The notes below the pieces were generated by a model. That model saw only the letters and a program-made list of their open reading frames with translations. It was not told where the DNA came from and searched no databases. From the NCBI GenBank assembly GCA_910588815.1, contig CAJUQY010000021.1:1-43889 (forward strand): 43,889 nucleotides of DNA, written 5' to 3'. Below are positions 14,892-23,210 of the stretch, in pieces (position 1 is the stretch's first letter; each line of letters opens with the position of its first letter). A program made the translations under genes and the position numbers. This stretch comes from an uncultured Lachnospiraceae bacterium. Lineage in GTDB: Bacteria > Bacillota > Clostridia > Lachnospirales > Lachnospiraceae.

Positions 14892-16361
14892 ATGAACAAT
14901 ATTCCTGAAATCAAAATTGGTGTCGTGGCGGTGAGCCGCGATTGTTTCCCGATGACGCTGTCCGAGACCAGGAGGAAAGCCTTGGTGGCGGCCTATGAGA
15001 AAAAGTACGGGGAGATTTATGAGTGCCCGACCTGTGTGGAGAACGAGCTGCATATGAGAAAGGCCCTCTCCGAGGTGCGGGCGGCCGGCTGTGATGCGCT
15101 GGTGGTGTATCTTGGAAACTTTGGTCCGGAAAGCTCCGAGACGCTTCTCGCGAAAGAATTCGGCGGTCCGGTCATGTTTGTGGCAGCCGCGGAGGAGACA
15201 CAGAAGGATCTGATCCAGGGAAGGGGCGACGCCTACTGCGGCATGTTAAACGCCAGCTACAATTTAAGTCTCAGAAACATCCGCGCCTACATTCCGGAAT
15301 ATCCGGTGGGGACGGCAAATGAGTGCGCGGATATGATCCGGGAGTTTTTGCCGGTGGCGAGAACCGTGGTGGCGCTCAGGAATCTGAAAATTATTTCCTT
15401 CGGCCCCAGGCCTCAGGATTTCCTGGCCTGCAATGCGCCCATCAAGCGGCTCTATGATCTGGGAGTGGAGATTGAGGAGAACTCCGAGCTGGATCTCTTT
15501 GAATCTTTTAAGAACCACGAGGACGACGAACGGATCCCCGAGGTGGTGAAGGAGATGGAGGCAGATCTTGGCGCCGGAAACAAGAAGCCGGAGGTTCTTG
15601 TCCGTCTGGCCCAGTATGAGCTCACCCTCTTGGATTGGGTGGAGGCCCACAGAGGCTCCAGGCCTTACGTGGCCATTGCCGGGAAATGCTGGCCGGCGTT
15701 CCAGACCCAGTTCGGCTTCGTGCCCTGCTATGTGAACGGCAGGCTGACCGCGAAGGGGATCCCGGTATCCTGTGAGGTGGATATTTACGGAGCCCTGAGC
15801 GAATACATCGGAACCGTGATCAGCCAGGATACGGTGACGCTTCTTGATATCAACAACACGGTTCCCGACGATATGTATGAGGAGAGCATCAAGGGATGCT
15901 GCGAGTATTCCCATAAAGATACTTTTATGGGCTTCCACTGCGGCAATACGGCTTCCGGCAAGCTGGTGTCCTGCGAAATGAAGTATCAGCTTATCATGGC
16001 CAGGACCCTTCCGGAGGTATCTACCCAGGGAACTCTGGAGGGCGACATCGTACCCGGCGACATCACCTTCTTCCGTCTGCAGAGCACGGCCGACGCAAAG
16101 CTTCGGGCCTATGTGGCGGAGGGCGAAGTCCTTCCGGTGGCGACCAGGTCCTTCGGAGGCATCGGTGTGTTTGCGATCCCGGAGATGGGACGCTTTTATC
16201 GCCATGTGCTGATTGAGAAGAATTTCCCCCACCACGGGGCGGTGGCTTTCGGACATTACGGGAAAGCGATCTTTGACGTATTCCGCTATCTTGGAGTGGA
16301 GGACATCGGGTTCAACCGGCCGAAGGGTATGCTGTATCCCGGCGAGAATCCCTTTGTGTAA
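14892..16361 (+). CDS. L-fucose/L-arabinose isomerase family protein
   Basis: 489 residues of the COG2407-like sugar isomerase family. The N-terminal part is Rossmann-like (IPEIKIGVVAVSRDCFPMTL, ALVVYLGNFGPESS). The C-terminal part has the conserved metal and substrate elements CEVDIYGALSEY (about residues 297-308) and GFHCGNTASGKL. Family members interconvert an aldose and a ketose with Mn2+; the exact sugar cannot be told and some relatives are not true fucose isomerases. It follows the dihydroxyacetone kinase after a 301-base gap and ends in a strong terminator, so the two form one module. AGGAGGGG precedes the ATG. Confidence 0.85.
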   Translation: MNNIPEIKIGVVAVSRDCFPMTLSETRRKALVAAYEKKYGEIYECPTCVENELHMRKALSEVRAAGCDALVVYLGNFGPESSETLLAKEFGGPVMFVAAAEETQKDLIQGRGDAYCGMLNASYNLSLRNIRAYIPEYPVGTANECADMIREFLPVARTVVALRNLKIISFGPRPQDFLACNAPIKRLYDLGVEIEENSELDLFESFKNHEDDERIPEVVKEMEADLGAGNKKPEVLVRLAQYELTLLDWVEAHRGSRPYVAIAGKCWPAFQTQFGFVPCYVNGRLTAKGIPVSCEVDIYGALSEYIGTVISQDTVTLLDINNTVPDDMYEESIKGCCEYSHKDTFMGFHCGNTASGKLVSCEMKYQLIMARTLPEVSTQGTLEGDIVPGDITFFRLQSTADAKLRAYVAEGEVLPVATRSFGGIGVFAIPEMGRFYRHVLIEKNFPHHGAVAFGHYGKAIFDVFRYLGVEDIGFNRPKGMLYPGENPFV

Positions 16362-16398
16362 GAAGGGAAGACAGAAGAAAATCAGTCCTTTTTCAAGG

Positions 16399-16428
16399 CT
16401 GCCCGGGGAGCCCCCCCGGGCAGTATTT
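16399..16428 (+). terminator. terminator after the isomerase gene
   Basis: CTGCCCGGGG pairs with CCCCGGGCAG, followed by TATTTT. Confidence 0.8.
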
Positions 16429-16513
16429 TCCGGAAGACGGCAGGGCAATTTGGACGAGTTCATGAGCGCAGCTCAGGCGATTTCAGCCGACCGGGTCGAT
16501 GGAGGTACAGGGG

Positions 16514-17221
16514 ATGAAGCGGATTATTCTGATGGTGATGCGGCTGTTTTTCATGGCGCCTGTCTGGTTTTTCAAGATTTGGAGCTGGGGCAGGGATGAC
16601 CGGCATGCAGAGAAGGAAAAGTTCGAGCTGCTGCGCCATGTCACAACCCGTGCCAACCGGGCAGGGCGCGTGACAATCGAGCCTCACGGCCTGGAGAATC
16701 TTCCGGAGGAGCCGGGCTACATTATGTTTCCCAATCATCAGGGACTATTTGACGTGTTGGGATTCCTGGAGACATCCCCGCAGCCCTTTACGGTGGTCAT
16801 GAAAAAAGAGGTGGAGAATGTTTTCCTGCTCAAACAGGTAAGGATTCTTTTGAAAGCCCAGTGTATGGACCGGGAGGATATTAGAGATTCTTTGCGGGTC
16901 ATTAATCAGATGACGAAGGAAGTGAAGGAGGGAAGGAATTACCTGATCTTTCCGGAGGGCACCAGAAGTAAAAACGGCAACTGCCTGCTGGAATTTAAGG
17001 GCGGCAGTTTCAAAAGTGCAGTGAATGCCCGCTGCCCCATCGTCCCGGTGGCGGTGATTGACAGTTACCAGGCTTTCGACACCAACTCCATCCGCCCCGT
17101 GACCGTGAAGCTCCACTATCTCCCGCCCATTCTCTGCGAAGAGTATCAGGGCATGCGCACAAATGATATCGCCGCTTTGGTAAAAGCCAGGATAGAGGAA
17201 ACGATTGCACAGTATACCTGA
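16514..17221 (+). CDS. plsC: 1-acyl-sn-glycerol-3-phosphate acyltransferase (PlsC family)
   Basis: 235 residues from ATG 16514, chosen because GGAGG and AGGGG lie ahead of it (an ATG at 16499 is in frame). An N-terminal hydrophobic helix (IILMVMRLFFMAPVWFFKIW) anchors it in the membrane. The acyltransferase motifs NHQGLFD (His75, Asp80) and FPEGTRSKNG are intact, as is KGGSFKSA. The enzyme acylates lysophosphatidate to phosphatidate. It does not belong to the sugar modules on either side. Confidence 0.9.
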   Translation: MKRIILMVMRLFFMAPVWFFKIWSWGRDDRHAEKEKFELLRHVTTRANRAGRVTIEPHGLENLPEEPGYIMFPNHQGLFDVLGFLETSPQPFTVVMKKEVENVFLLKQVRILLKAQCMDREDIRDSLRVINQMTKEVKEGRNYLIFPEGTRSKNGNCLLEFKGGSFKSAVNARCPIVPVAVIDSYQAFDTNSIRPVTVKLHYLPPILCEEYQGMRTNDIAALVKARIEETIAQYT

Positions 17222-17250
17222 TTGATTATTGGGCTGAAACCGGTTATAAT
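17222..17250 (+). promoter_or_regulatory. promoter of the DeoR gene
   Basis: TTGATT (17222-17227), 17 bases, TATAAT (17245-17250). The -35 starts on the last base of plsC. Confidence 0.7.
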
Positions 17251-17274
17251 GGATGCATAATTGAGTGAAACCGG
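17235..17274 (+). promoter_or_regulatory. direct repeat, candidate DeoR autoregulatory site
   Basis: TGAAACCGG occurs at 17235-17243 inside the promoter spacer and again at 17266-17274 just before the ribosome site, 31 bases apart (about three helical turns). DeoR-family proteins often bind direct repeats. Confidence 0.4.
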
Positions 17275-17285
17275 GGAGGCCCTTT

Positions 17286-18056
17286 ATGTTTTCGGAGGAG
17301 AGGAAGGAAAAGATACTGGAGATTGTGAACCGGAAGAAGTCGGTGAAGGTCTCGGAGTTGAGTGAGGTTCTAAAAACTTCAGAGGTGACGGTGCGGAGAG
17401 ATCTGGACGAGCTGCACAATGAGCAGAAGCTGTATCGGACTCATGGAGGAGCTCTGATCCTGAACCACGGACAGTATGAATTGCCCTGGCAGGAGCTGGC
17501 GGTTCTTCAGATTGAGGAAAAACGAAAGATCGCTAAAAGAGCCATCAAATATGTTTGTGACAACGACGTCATTATTCTGGATGACTCCACGACGGCCTTG
17601 GAGCTTGCGAAGCTTATCGCATCGGGCAGTTACAGCAATCTGACCGTGGTCTGCATTGCGATTCCGGCGGTGAATGTGCTTTTGGCGAATCGGTGCCTGA
17701 ATGTGGTCATGGTGGGCGGCCCCATTACGACCCAGACCAACGCGGTCCTTGGCAGTATGGCGGAGAGGGCGCTTGGCGGCATGCAGGCGGACAAATGTTT
17801 TATGGGCATCAACGGGATCTATCCGGAAGGATTTTATATGGCCAGCAGCTTTCTGGAGATGTCTACCAAGCAGGCGATTCTGGAGGCGTCCAGGCAGAAA
17901 TTCGTGCTGGCGGACCACACCAAATTCGGCCAGTCCTCCTTCCTTAAGGTGGAGGGGCTGACGGAAGGGACGGACGGCCTGATCACGGATAAACGGCTGG
18001 GAGATTTTGATTATTCCGTCCTGGAAAAAAAGACAAACCTGGAATTTGCGGAATAA
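17286..18056 (+). CDS. DeoR/GlpR-family transcriptional regulator
   Basis: 256 residues from ATG 17286, which has GGGGAGG seven bases upstream. An N-terminal winged helix (RKEKILEIVNRKKSVKVSEL, TSEVTVRRDLDELHNEQKLY, RTHGGA) is the DeoR signature. The C-terminal sensor has DDSTTALELAKLI near residues 99-111 and KCFMGINGI, the fold that senses phosphorylated sugars. It precedes and reads in the same direction as the ABC importer operon, from which it is separated by a terminator and a new promoter, and is the likely regulator of that operon. Confidence 0.92.
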   Translation: MFSEERKEKILEIVNRKKSVKVSELSEVLKTSEVTVRRDLDELHNEQKLYRTHGGALILNHGQYELPWQELAVLQIEEKRKIAKRAIKYVCDNDVIILDDSTTALELAKLIASGSYSNLTVVCIAIPAVNVLLANRCLNVVMVGGPITTQTNAVLGSMAERALGGMQADKCFMGINGIYPEGFYMASSFLEMSTKQAILEASRQKFVLADHTKFGQSSFLKVEGLTEGTDGLITDKRLGDFDYSVLEKKTNLEFAE

Positions 18057-18105
18057 AAAACGGAAAGAAAACGAAACAGGAATAAAATGGAAATTAGGAG
18101 AGCGA

Positions 18106-18139
18106 CAAGAGTGCCAGATCGGCGCTCTTGTTTTTTTTT
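18106..18139 (+). terminator. terminator after the DeoR gene
   Basis: CAAGAGTGCC and GGCGCTCTTG form the stem, followed by nine T. Confidence 0.92.
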
Positions 18140-18170
18140 ACCAAAAGTCAAAAGGAATATAAAGATATTA

Positions 18171-18199
18171 TTGACAAATATGTGATAACATGATATAAA
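18171..18199 (+). promoter_or_regulatory. promoter of the sugar ABC importer
   Basis: TTGACA (18171-18176), 17 bases, TATAAA (18194-18199) with TGA ahead. An unusually A-rich leader of about 180 bases follows; it holds the inverted repeat TGAGA-N6-TCTCA (18276-18291), which could be an operator. Confidence 0.75.
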
Positions 18200-18381
18200 A
18201 ATGAAAGAGAAGAAAAACAATAAACAAAAAAATGAAAAATAAAGTAACTAAAGAAAAAAAAAAGAAAGTTCCACTTGAGAATCAGATCTCAGAGCGGTAG
18301 TGTCAGCGGGCGGCCGGAGGTTTATGAAACGGAAGGCGGCGGCTGTTCATTATAAAAAAAGAAAAGGAGAGGAAAAAAGAA

Positions 18382-19476
18382 ATGAGAAAAAAAATCTTGA
18401 GTGTGCTGCTTGCAGCAACGATGGTATTCTCTCTTGCAGCCTGCGGCGGCGGCGAGAAAGAAACCGAGGCTCCCAAGGAGACAGAGGCAAAGACTGAGGC
18501 GGCAAAGGACACAGAGGCTGCGGATGCCGATACGACTGCTGCGGCTGATTCGACTGCTGCGGCTGATGCGGCTGAGTCTACAGCTTCCGGCGAGACCAAG
18601 ACGATCACCATCGGCTATGCTCCTGCAACACTGAACAATGCGTTCTGGCTGGCAGTAAAGGACGGCGTACAAAAGGCCATCGAAGAGAGAACCGGTTATG
18701 AGGTAACTCTGGTTGACATTGATGCCGGCGGCGACCAGGCAAAGATGAACGACGGTATCAGCAACCTGCTTGGCGCAGGCTGTGACGCTATGCTGGTAGC
18801 TCCTGCTGACTCCACCGCGGCAATGTCCGCTCTGGAAGAGTGCAAGAACGCAGGCGTTCCCGTGATCAACTTTGATACTCCCGTGGACAACACCAACGGA
18901 ATCGTAGAGACCATCATCGCTTCCGACAACTACAATGCGGGCTACGTGGTAGGCAAGGATGCCGCTTCCAAGATGCCCGAGGATGCCAAGATCCTGATCC
19001 TCAACTCTGACCGTGCAAGCGCATGCGTACAGCGTAAGCAGGGCTTCAAGGATGCTCTGGACGAGAGCGGCAAGAAGTACACCATCATCAACGACCTGGA
19101 CGGCCAGGGCGATATGGAAGTTTCCCTAGGCGTTGTCAGCAACGCAATCGTAGCTGACCCCGATCTGGACGTGATCTTCGCAGTAAACGATCCTTCCGCC
19201 ATGGGCTCTGTAAACGCAATTCAGCAGGCGACTGTTGAGCTTGAGAAGGAAATCATGGTATACGGCGTTGACGGAAATCCTGATGCCAAGCTGATGATCA
19301 AGAACGGCGACATGGAAGGAACTGGTTCTCAGTCTCCTGAGACTCTGGGTTATGACTCCATGATGGCAGCTTTCGATGTTCTGGAAGGAAAGAGCATTGA
19401 ACCCGAGATCGTTGTTGATACTTTCTTAATCACTGCTGAGAACGTAGACGAGTTCGGTACGGACGGCTGGCAGTAA
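18382..19476 (+). CDS. ribose-type (CUT2) sugar ABC transporter substrate-binding lipoprotein
   Basis: 364 residues. The signal peptide ends in the lipobox SLAAC (about residues 17-21), so the mature protein is a membrane-tethered lipoprotein. An Ala/Thr/Glu/Asp-rich flexible linker (about 25-70) precedes the type I periplasmic-binding fold: ITIGYAPATLNNAFWLAVKD, ISNLLGAGCDAMLVAPADST, VPVINFDTPVDN, RKQGFKDAL, VYGVDGNPDAKLMIKNGD. This is the RbsB/CUT2 pattern for pentoses, hexoses or related compounds. It lies first in the importer operon and is followed by a hairpin that should keep its expression above that of the ATPase. The ligand is unknown. Confidence 0.93.
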   Translation: MRKKILSVLLAATMVFSLAACGGGEKETEAPKETEAKTEAAKDTEAADADTTAAADSTAAADAAESTASGETKTITIGYAPATLNNAFWLAVKDGVQKAIEERTGYEVTLVDIDAGGDQAKMNDGISNLLGAGCDAMLVAPADSTAAMSALEECKNAGVPVINFDTPVDNTNGIVETIIASDNYNAGYVVGKDAASKMPEDAKILILNSDRASACVQRKQGFKDALDESGKKYTIINDLDGQGDMEVSLGVVSNAIVADPDLDVIFAVNDPSAMGSVNAIQQATVELEKEIMVYGVDGNPDAKLMIKNGDMEGTGSQSPETLGYDSMMAAFDVLEGKSIEPEIVVDTFLITAENVDEFGTDGWQ

Positions 19477-19530
19477 GATCCTGGACCGGGCGAAGGTTCG
19501 GACAACCGGATAAAGATTAGCAAAAATGCG

Positions 19531-19557
19531 GGAGCAGCCGTTCTGGCTGCTCCTATT
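19531..19557 (+). terminator. intra-operon attenuating terminator
   Basis: GGAGCAGCC, a 5-base loop, GGCTGCTCC, then TATTT. It lies between the binding-protein gene and the ATPase gene; the weak T-tract suits partial read-through. Confidence 0.75.
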
Positions 19558-19576
19558 TAAAAGTAGAGGTGGAAAG

Positions 19577-21067
19577 ATGCCGAAAACATTGGTAGAAATG
19601 ACGAATATCTCGAAATCGTTTCCTGGCGTGAAAGCACTGGACAATGCGCAGCTTAACCTGTACGAAGGAGAGGTATTAGGTCTTTTGGGGGAAAACGGGG
19701 CAGGAAAGTCTACCCTGATGAATGTATTGGGCGGTATTTATAAGCCTGATACGGGGAATATCAAGATCGACGGATCAGAAGTGACCATTGGGAGCGTTGT
19801 GGAGGCGCAGAAGCTGGGGGTGGCGTTTATCCACCAGGAGATCGCTCTGGTACCCTATCTGTCGGTTGCGGAAAATATTTTTCTGGGAAGAGAGCTCAAA
19901 TCTGCCGGCATGGTGGACAAAAGGCGGATGTATAAAGAGGCAAAGCAGTGGCTGGACATGGTGGGGTTAGACGTCAATCCGGCGACGATGGTATGCCGCT
20001 TAAGCATCGGCCGCCAGCAGATGGTGGAGATCGCGAAGGCCTGTTCCCTGAACATGAAGCTGATGATCATGGATGAGCCGACCTCCTCCCTGTCGGAGAA
20101 CGAGGTGGAGTCGCTCTTTAAGATGATCAATTCCCTTAAGGAGCGTGGAATCGGAATTATCTATATTTCCCATAAGCTTTCCGAGATCTTTACCATTACG
20201 GATCGGGTGTGCGTTATGAGAGACGGAAGCTATGTAGGCACCATCATTACGAAAGAAAGCGAAGAATCGGATTTGGTATCTATGATGGTTGGCCGGACAT
20301 TGGATAATTACTATGCGAGAACCTTTAATGAGCCGGGCGAAGTGGTCCTGGAAGCGAAGAATATAAATTCCGGAAAGCGGGTAATCGACTGCAGCTTTAA
20401 TGTGAGGAAGGGCGAGATTCTGGGCTTCTACGGCCTGGTAGGCGCGGGCCGTTCCGAGCTTTTAAAGGCGGTTATGAACCTGTATCCCAGGGACGGCGGA
20501 ACGGTTACCATAAAAGGAAAAGATGTATCGAAGCTTCCCACCAGGAAAATTCAGGAAATGGGAATCGCCCTGGTGCCGGAGAACCGGAAGCTGGAGGGAC
20601 TGATTTTAAAGAATACCATTGCTTTTAATATCAGTATCTCTGTACTTAAAAATTTTATTGGGAAGCTGCGGGTTAATTATAAAAAAGAAAAAGAAATCGT
20701 GGACAACGGAATTAAATCCCTTGCAGTAAAGACGCCTTCCAGGAACCAGGCGGTGAGAAATCTCTCCGGCGGCAATCAGCAGAAGGTGGTACTGGCAAAG
20801 TGGCTGGCCTCCGAGCCTGAGATCCTGGTGCTTGACGAGCCCACCAGAGGCGTGGACGTGGGCGCCAAGGCGGAGATCTACAAGATTATGAATGAGCTGG
20901 CGGCGCGGGGCATGGCGATCATTATGATCTCTTCCGAGATGCCGGAGATCGTGAATATGTGCGACCGGATGCTGATCATGAGCGGCGGAAAGATCAGAGG
21001 CGAGCTGGATAAATCCGAGTTTGAACAGACGAAGATTTTACATTATGCGATTGCAGAGGAGATTTGA
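19577..21067 (+). CDS. ribose-type sugar ABC transporter ATP-binding protein (two ABC domains)
   Basis: 496 residues from ATG 19577 (AGAGGTGG upstream; the frame is open further but crosses the terminator). The first ABC domain has Walker A GENGAGKST (residues 38-46), signature LSIGRQQ and Walker B LMIMDEPTSSL. The second has a degenerate Walker A GLVGAGRSE, signature LSGGNQQKV and Walker B ILVLDEPTRGVDVGA. This duplicated layout is diagnostic for RbsA/MglA/XylG ATPases of CUT2 importers. It drives import together with the permease that follows. Confidence 0.95.
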   Translation: MPKTLVEMTNISKSFPGVKALDNAQLNLYEGEVLGLLGENGAGKSTLMNVLGGIYKPDTGNIKIDGSEVTIGSVVEAQKLGVAFIHQEIALVPYLSVAENIFLGRELKSAGMVDKRRMYKEAKQWLDMVGLDVNPATMVCRLSIGRQQMVEIAKACSLNMKLMIMDEPTSSLSENEVESLFKMINSLKERGIGIIYISHKLSEIFTITDRVCVMRDGSYVGTIITKESEESDLVSMMVGRTLDNYYARTFNEPGEVVLEAKNINSGKRVIDCSFNVRKGEILGFYGLVGAGRSELLKAVMNLYPRDGGTVTIKGKDVSKLPTRKIQEMGIALVPENRKLEGLILKNTIAFNISISVLKNFIGKLRVNYKKEKEIVDNGIKSLAVKTPSRNQAVRNLSGGNQQKVVLAKWLASEPEILVLDEPTRGVDVGAKAEIYKIMNELAARGMAIIMISSEMPEIVNMCDRMLIMSGGKIRGELDKSEFEQTKILHYAIAEEI

Positions 21068-21069
21068 GT

Positions 21070-22074
21070 ATGAATAAGAAATTTGATATGAGTAAATATG
21101 AGGATCATACAATTTTAGGGCCCTTTGTCCGTTACTTAAAGGCAAACCTTGGTATTCTGGCTGCCTTTATCGTTTTGTGCCTGTTGATCACCGCGATGGC
21201 TCCGAACTTTATGACGGTGAATAACTGGCTGACGATCTTACGTACTGTTTCCACTACCGGCTGTCTTGCCATCGGCGTTATGTTAGCCATCATGCTTGGC
21301 GGTATTGACTTGACCGGCGGCGCCATGATCGCCTGTGTGGGATGTCTGACGGTTACGGCTATGGAGCGCTGGGGCATGCCCATGGTTCCGGCTATCGCCA
21401 TTGGCCTTCTGGTTGGTATCGTGGCTGGTTTCATCGACGGCTGGATCATTGCATACAGCGGAATCCATCCCTTTGTCGTTACCTTGGCCATGCAGAGTAT
21501 CTTAAGAGGCGCCGCTTACCTGATCGCCGGCGGCCAGCCGATCTCTCTGTACGCCAATACAACTTATCCGATTATCGGTACGGGACTTGCAGGAATCGTG
21601 CCTTATCCGATTATCTATATGCTGATCTTCTTTTTCTTGCAGTACCTGCTGCTCAATAAGACAAAGGCAGGACGTTATATCTATGCAGTAGGCGGAAATG
21701 CCACGGCTGCCCAGTTTTCCGGCGTAGATATCAAGAAGGTCAAGATCATGGCATGGACCATCAGTGGTTTCCTGGGCGCATTTGCAGGTATCATCCTGTC
21801 GGCCCGTATGGCTTCCGGACAGCCCGGTACGTCCATCGGCGCCGAGACAGACGCTATCGCTTCCTGCGTGCTTGGCGGAACCAGTATGTACGGCGGCGTC
21901 GGCAACACCGGAGGCGTGCTCATAGGCGTCATGATCATAGGCGTTATCACCAACGGCCTGACTCTGCTTCATGTGGACTCCAACTGGCAGTATGTGGCAA
22001 AAGGCCTGATCATCCTGCTGGCTGTTTATATCGACATGATCCGTCAGAATAAGCAGCAGTCCAGAAGCGAATAA
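21070..22074 (+). CDS. ribose-type sugar ABC transporter permease
   Basis: 334 residues from ATG 21070, two bases after the ATPase stop. Eight to ten membrane helices are visible, with the RbsC hallmarks GCLAIGVMLAIMLGGIDLTG (about residues 60-79), DGWIIAYSGIHPFVVTLAMQ and GRYIYAVGGNATAAQFSGVD. It forms the translocation pore as a homodimer. A terminator follows, ending the transporter part of the module. Confidence 0.95.
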   Translation: MNKKFDMSKYEDHTILGPFVRYLKANLGILAAFIVLCLLITAMAPNFMTVNNWLTILRTVSTTGCLAIGVMLAIMLGGIDLTGGAMIACVGCLTVTAMERWGMPMVPAIAIGLLVGIVAGFIDGWIIAYSGIHPFVVTLAMQSILRGAAYLIAGGQPISLYANTTYPIIGTGLAGIVPYPIIYMLIFFFLQYLLLNKTKAGRYIYAVGGNATAAQFSGVDIKKVKIMAWTISGFLGAFAGIILSARMASGQPGTSIGAETDAIASCVLGGTSMYGGVGNTGGVLIGVMIIGVITNGLTLLHVDSNWQYVAKGLIILLAVYIDMIRQNKQQSRSE

Positions 22075-22083
22075 TATTGCTGA

Positions 22084-22127
22084 AAAATTCCGGGCGGCGG
22101 ACATTAGAGCCGCCGCACGGAATTTTT
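22084..22127 (+). terminator. terminator after the permease gene
   Basis: AAAATTCCG and GCGGCGG pair with CCGCCGC and CGGAATTTT around ACATTAGAG, ending in six T. Confidence 0.85.
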
Positions 22128-22167
22128 TGATAAACATCATAGTTTTACATCATGAGGAGGAAAAGAA

Positions 22168-23049
22168 ATGCTTGTAAACATGAGGGATATGTTAAAGGAT
22201 GCAGAGAAGCATAATTATGCGATCGGTTCTCTTAACACGCCGAATCTGGAAACTCTGCGTGCTGTGATCGGCGCGGCAGAAGAGCTTGGCTGCCCCATTA
22301 TCATCAACCACGCCCAGGGCCATGAGCCCGTGGTTCATCTGGAGACTATCGCGCCTCTGATGAAGATGTATGCGGAGAACGCAAAGGTGCCGGTGGCCAT
22401 GCATATCGACCACGGCCTGGATATCAATTTCTGCATGAAGGCAGTGAGAGCCGGATTTACTTCTATTATGTGCGACCGTTCCGAGTATCCTCTGGAGAAA
22501 AACATTGCGCTGACGAAGGAATTTGTGGATCTGGTGAAGCCCCTCGGTATTACGGTGGAGGCGGAGCTTGGCGCCATGCCCAACAATATGCCCACGGAGG
22601 TGCCGGGACAGGAGCAGTCGGATTTAAGCGACCTGACCGTGTATTTCACCAAAGTGGACGAGGCGAAGAAATTTGCCGAGGAGACCGGAGTCGACGTACT
22701 GGCTGTTTCTATCGGTACGGTTCATGGCATGTACAAGGCAAAATCGGATTTGGATATTGAAAGGATCAAGGCTATCCGCGCCGCTGTTACTGATGAAAAT
22801 GTTCATCTGGGAATGCACGGCTGCTCCGGCACGGAGCCGGATCAGGTAGTTGCCGCCGTCAATGCCGGCATCAAGAAGATTAATTACTTTACGGCCATGG
22901 ATACGGCGGTCGCCCCTGTCTTAAAGCAGATGATCGACGACTATGAGGGCAGGCCTCTGAACTACACCCTTATGGTGAATGTGGCTATGGAAGTGCTTCA
23001 GAAAGAAGCGAAGAAAGCCATGGAGCTTTTCATGACCTGCAAGAAATAA
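22168..23049 (+). CDS. class II (zinc) ketose-bisphosphate aldolase, divergent copy
   Basis: 293 residues of the fructose/tagatose-bisphosphate aldolase class II family. HIDHG (residues 79-83) supplies the catalytic Asp and a zinc His; VEAELG, GTVHG and MHGCSG carry further metal or phosphate contacts. Two places differ from the usual family: the phosphate loop reads HGCSG instead of HGGSG or HGASG, and the later KINV-x-TD element reads KINYFTAMDTA. The substrate may therefore not be a standard bisphosphate. AGGAGG precedes the ATG. It lies between the importer and an FGGY kinase, and a second, canonical aldolase follows that kinase. Confidence 0.85.
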   Translation: MLVNMRDMLKDAEKHNYAIGSLNTPNLETLRAVIGAAEELGCPIIINHAQGHEPVVHLETIAPLMKMYAENAKVPVAMHIDHGLDINFCMKAVRAGFTSIMCDRSEYPLEKNIALTKEFVDLVKPLGITVEAELGAMPNNMPTEVPGQEQSDLSDLTVYFTKVDEAKKFAEETGVDVLAVSIGTVHGMYKAKSDLDIERIKAIRAAVTDENVHLGMHGCSGTEPDQVVAAVNAGIKKINYFTAMDTAVAPVLKQMIDDYEGRPLNYTLMVNVAMEVLQKEAKKAMELFMTCKK

Positions 23050-23210
23050 AACGGAATAAGTGAAATGAGAAAAGACGCCGGCGCGCAGGAATCCTGGAAG
23101 ATTCAGAGGGATTTCCGGCGGCCCCGGTGTCTTCTTACGTTGCCGGAGACGGATCTGATTGAAGGACGGCTCCGGCGAAACGAGGGTACTGAGGCGGAGG
23201 AAAGAGACAT

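Noticed and set aside
15264..16463. 399-codon open frame on the minus strand
   Set aside because: Antisense to the isomerase gene, with low-quality composition.
17235..17248. Catabolite-response (cre) site TGAAACCGGTTATA
   Set aside because: It differs from the cre consensus at key central positions; the direct repeat with 17266-17274 is a better reading.
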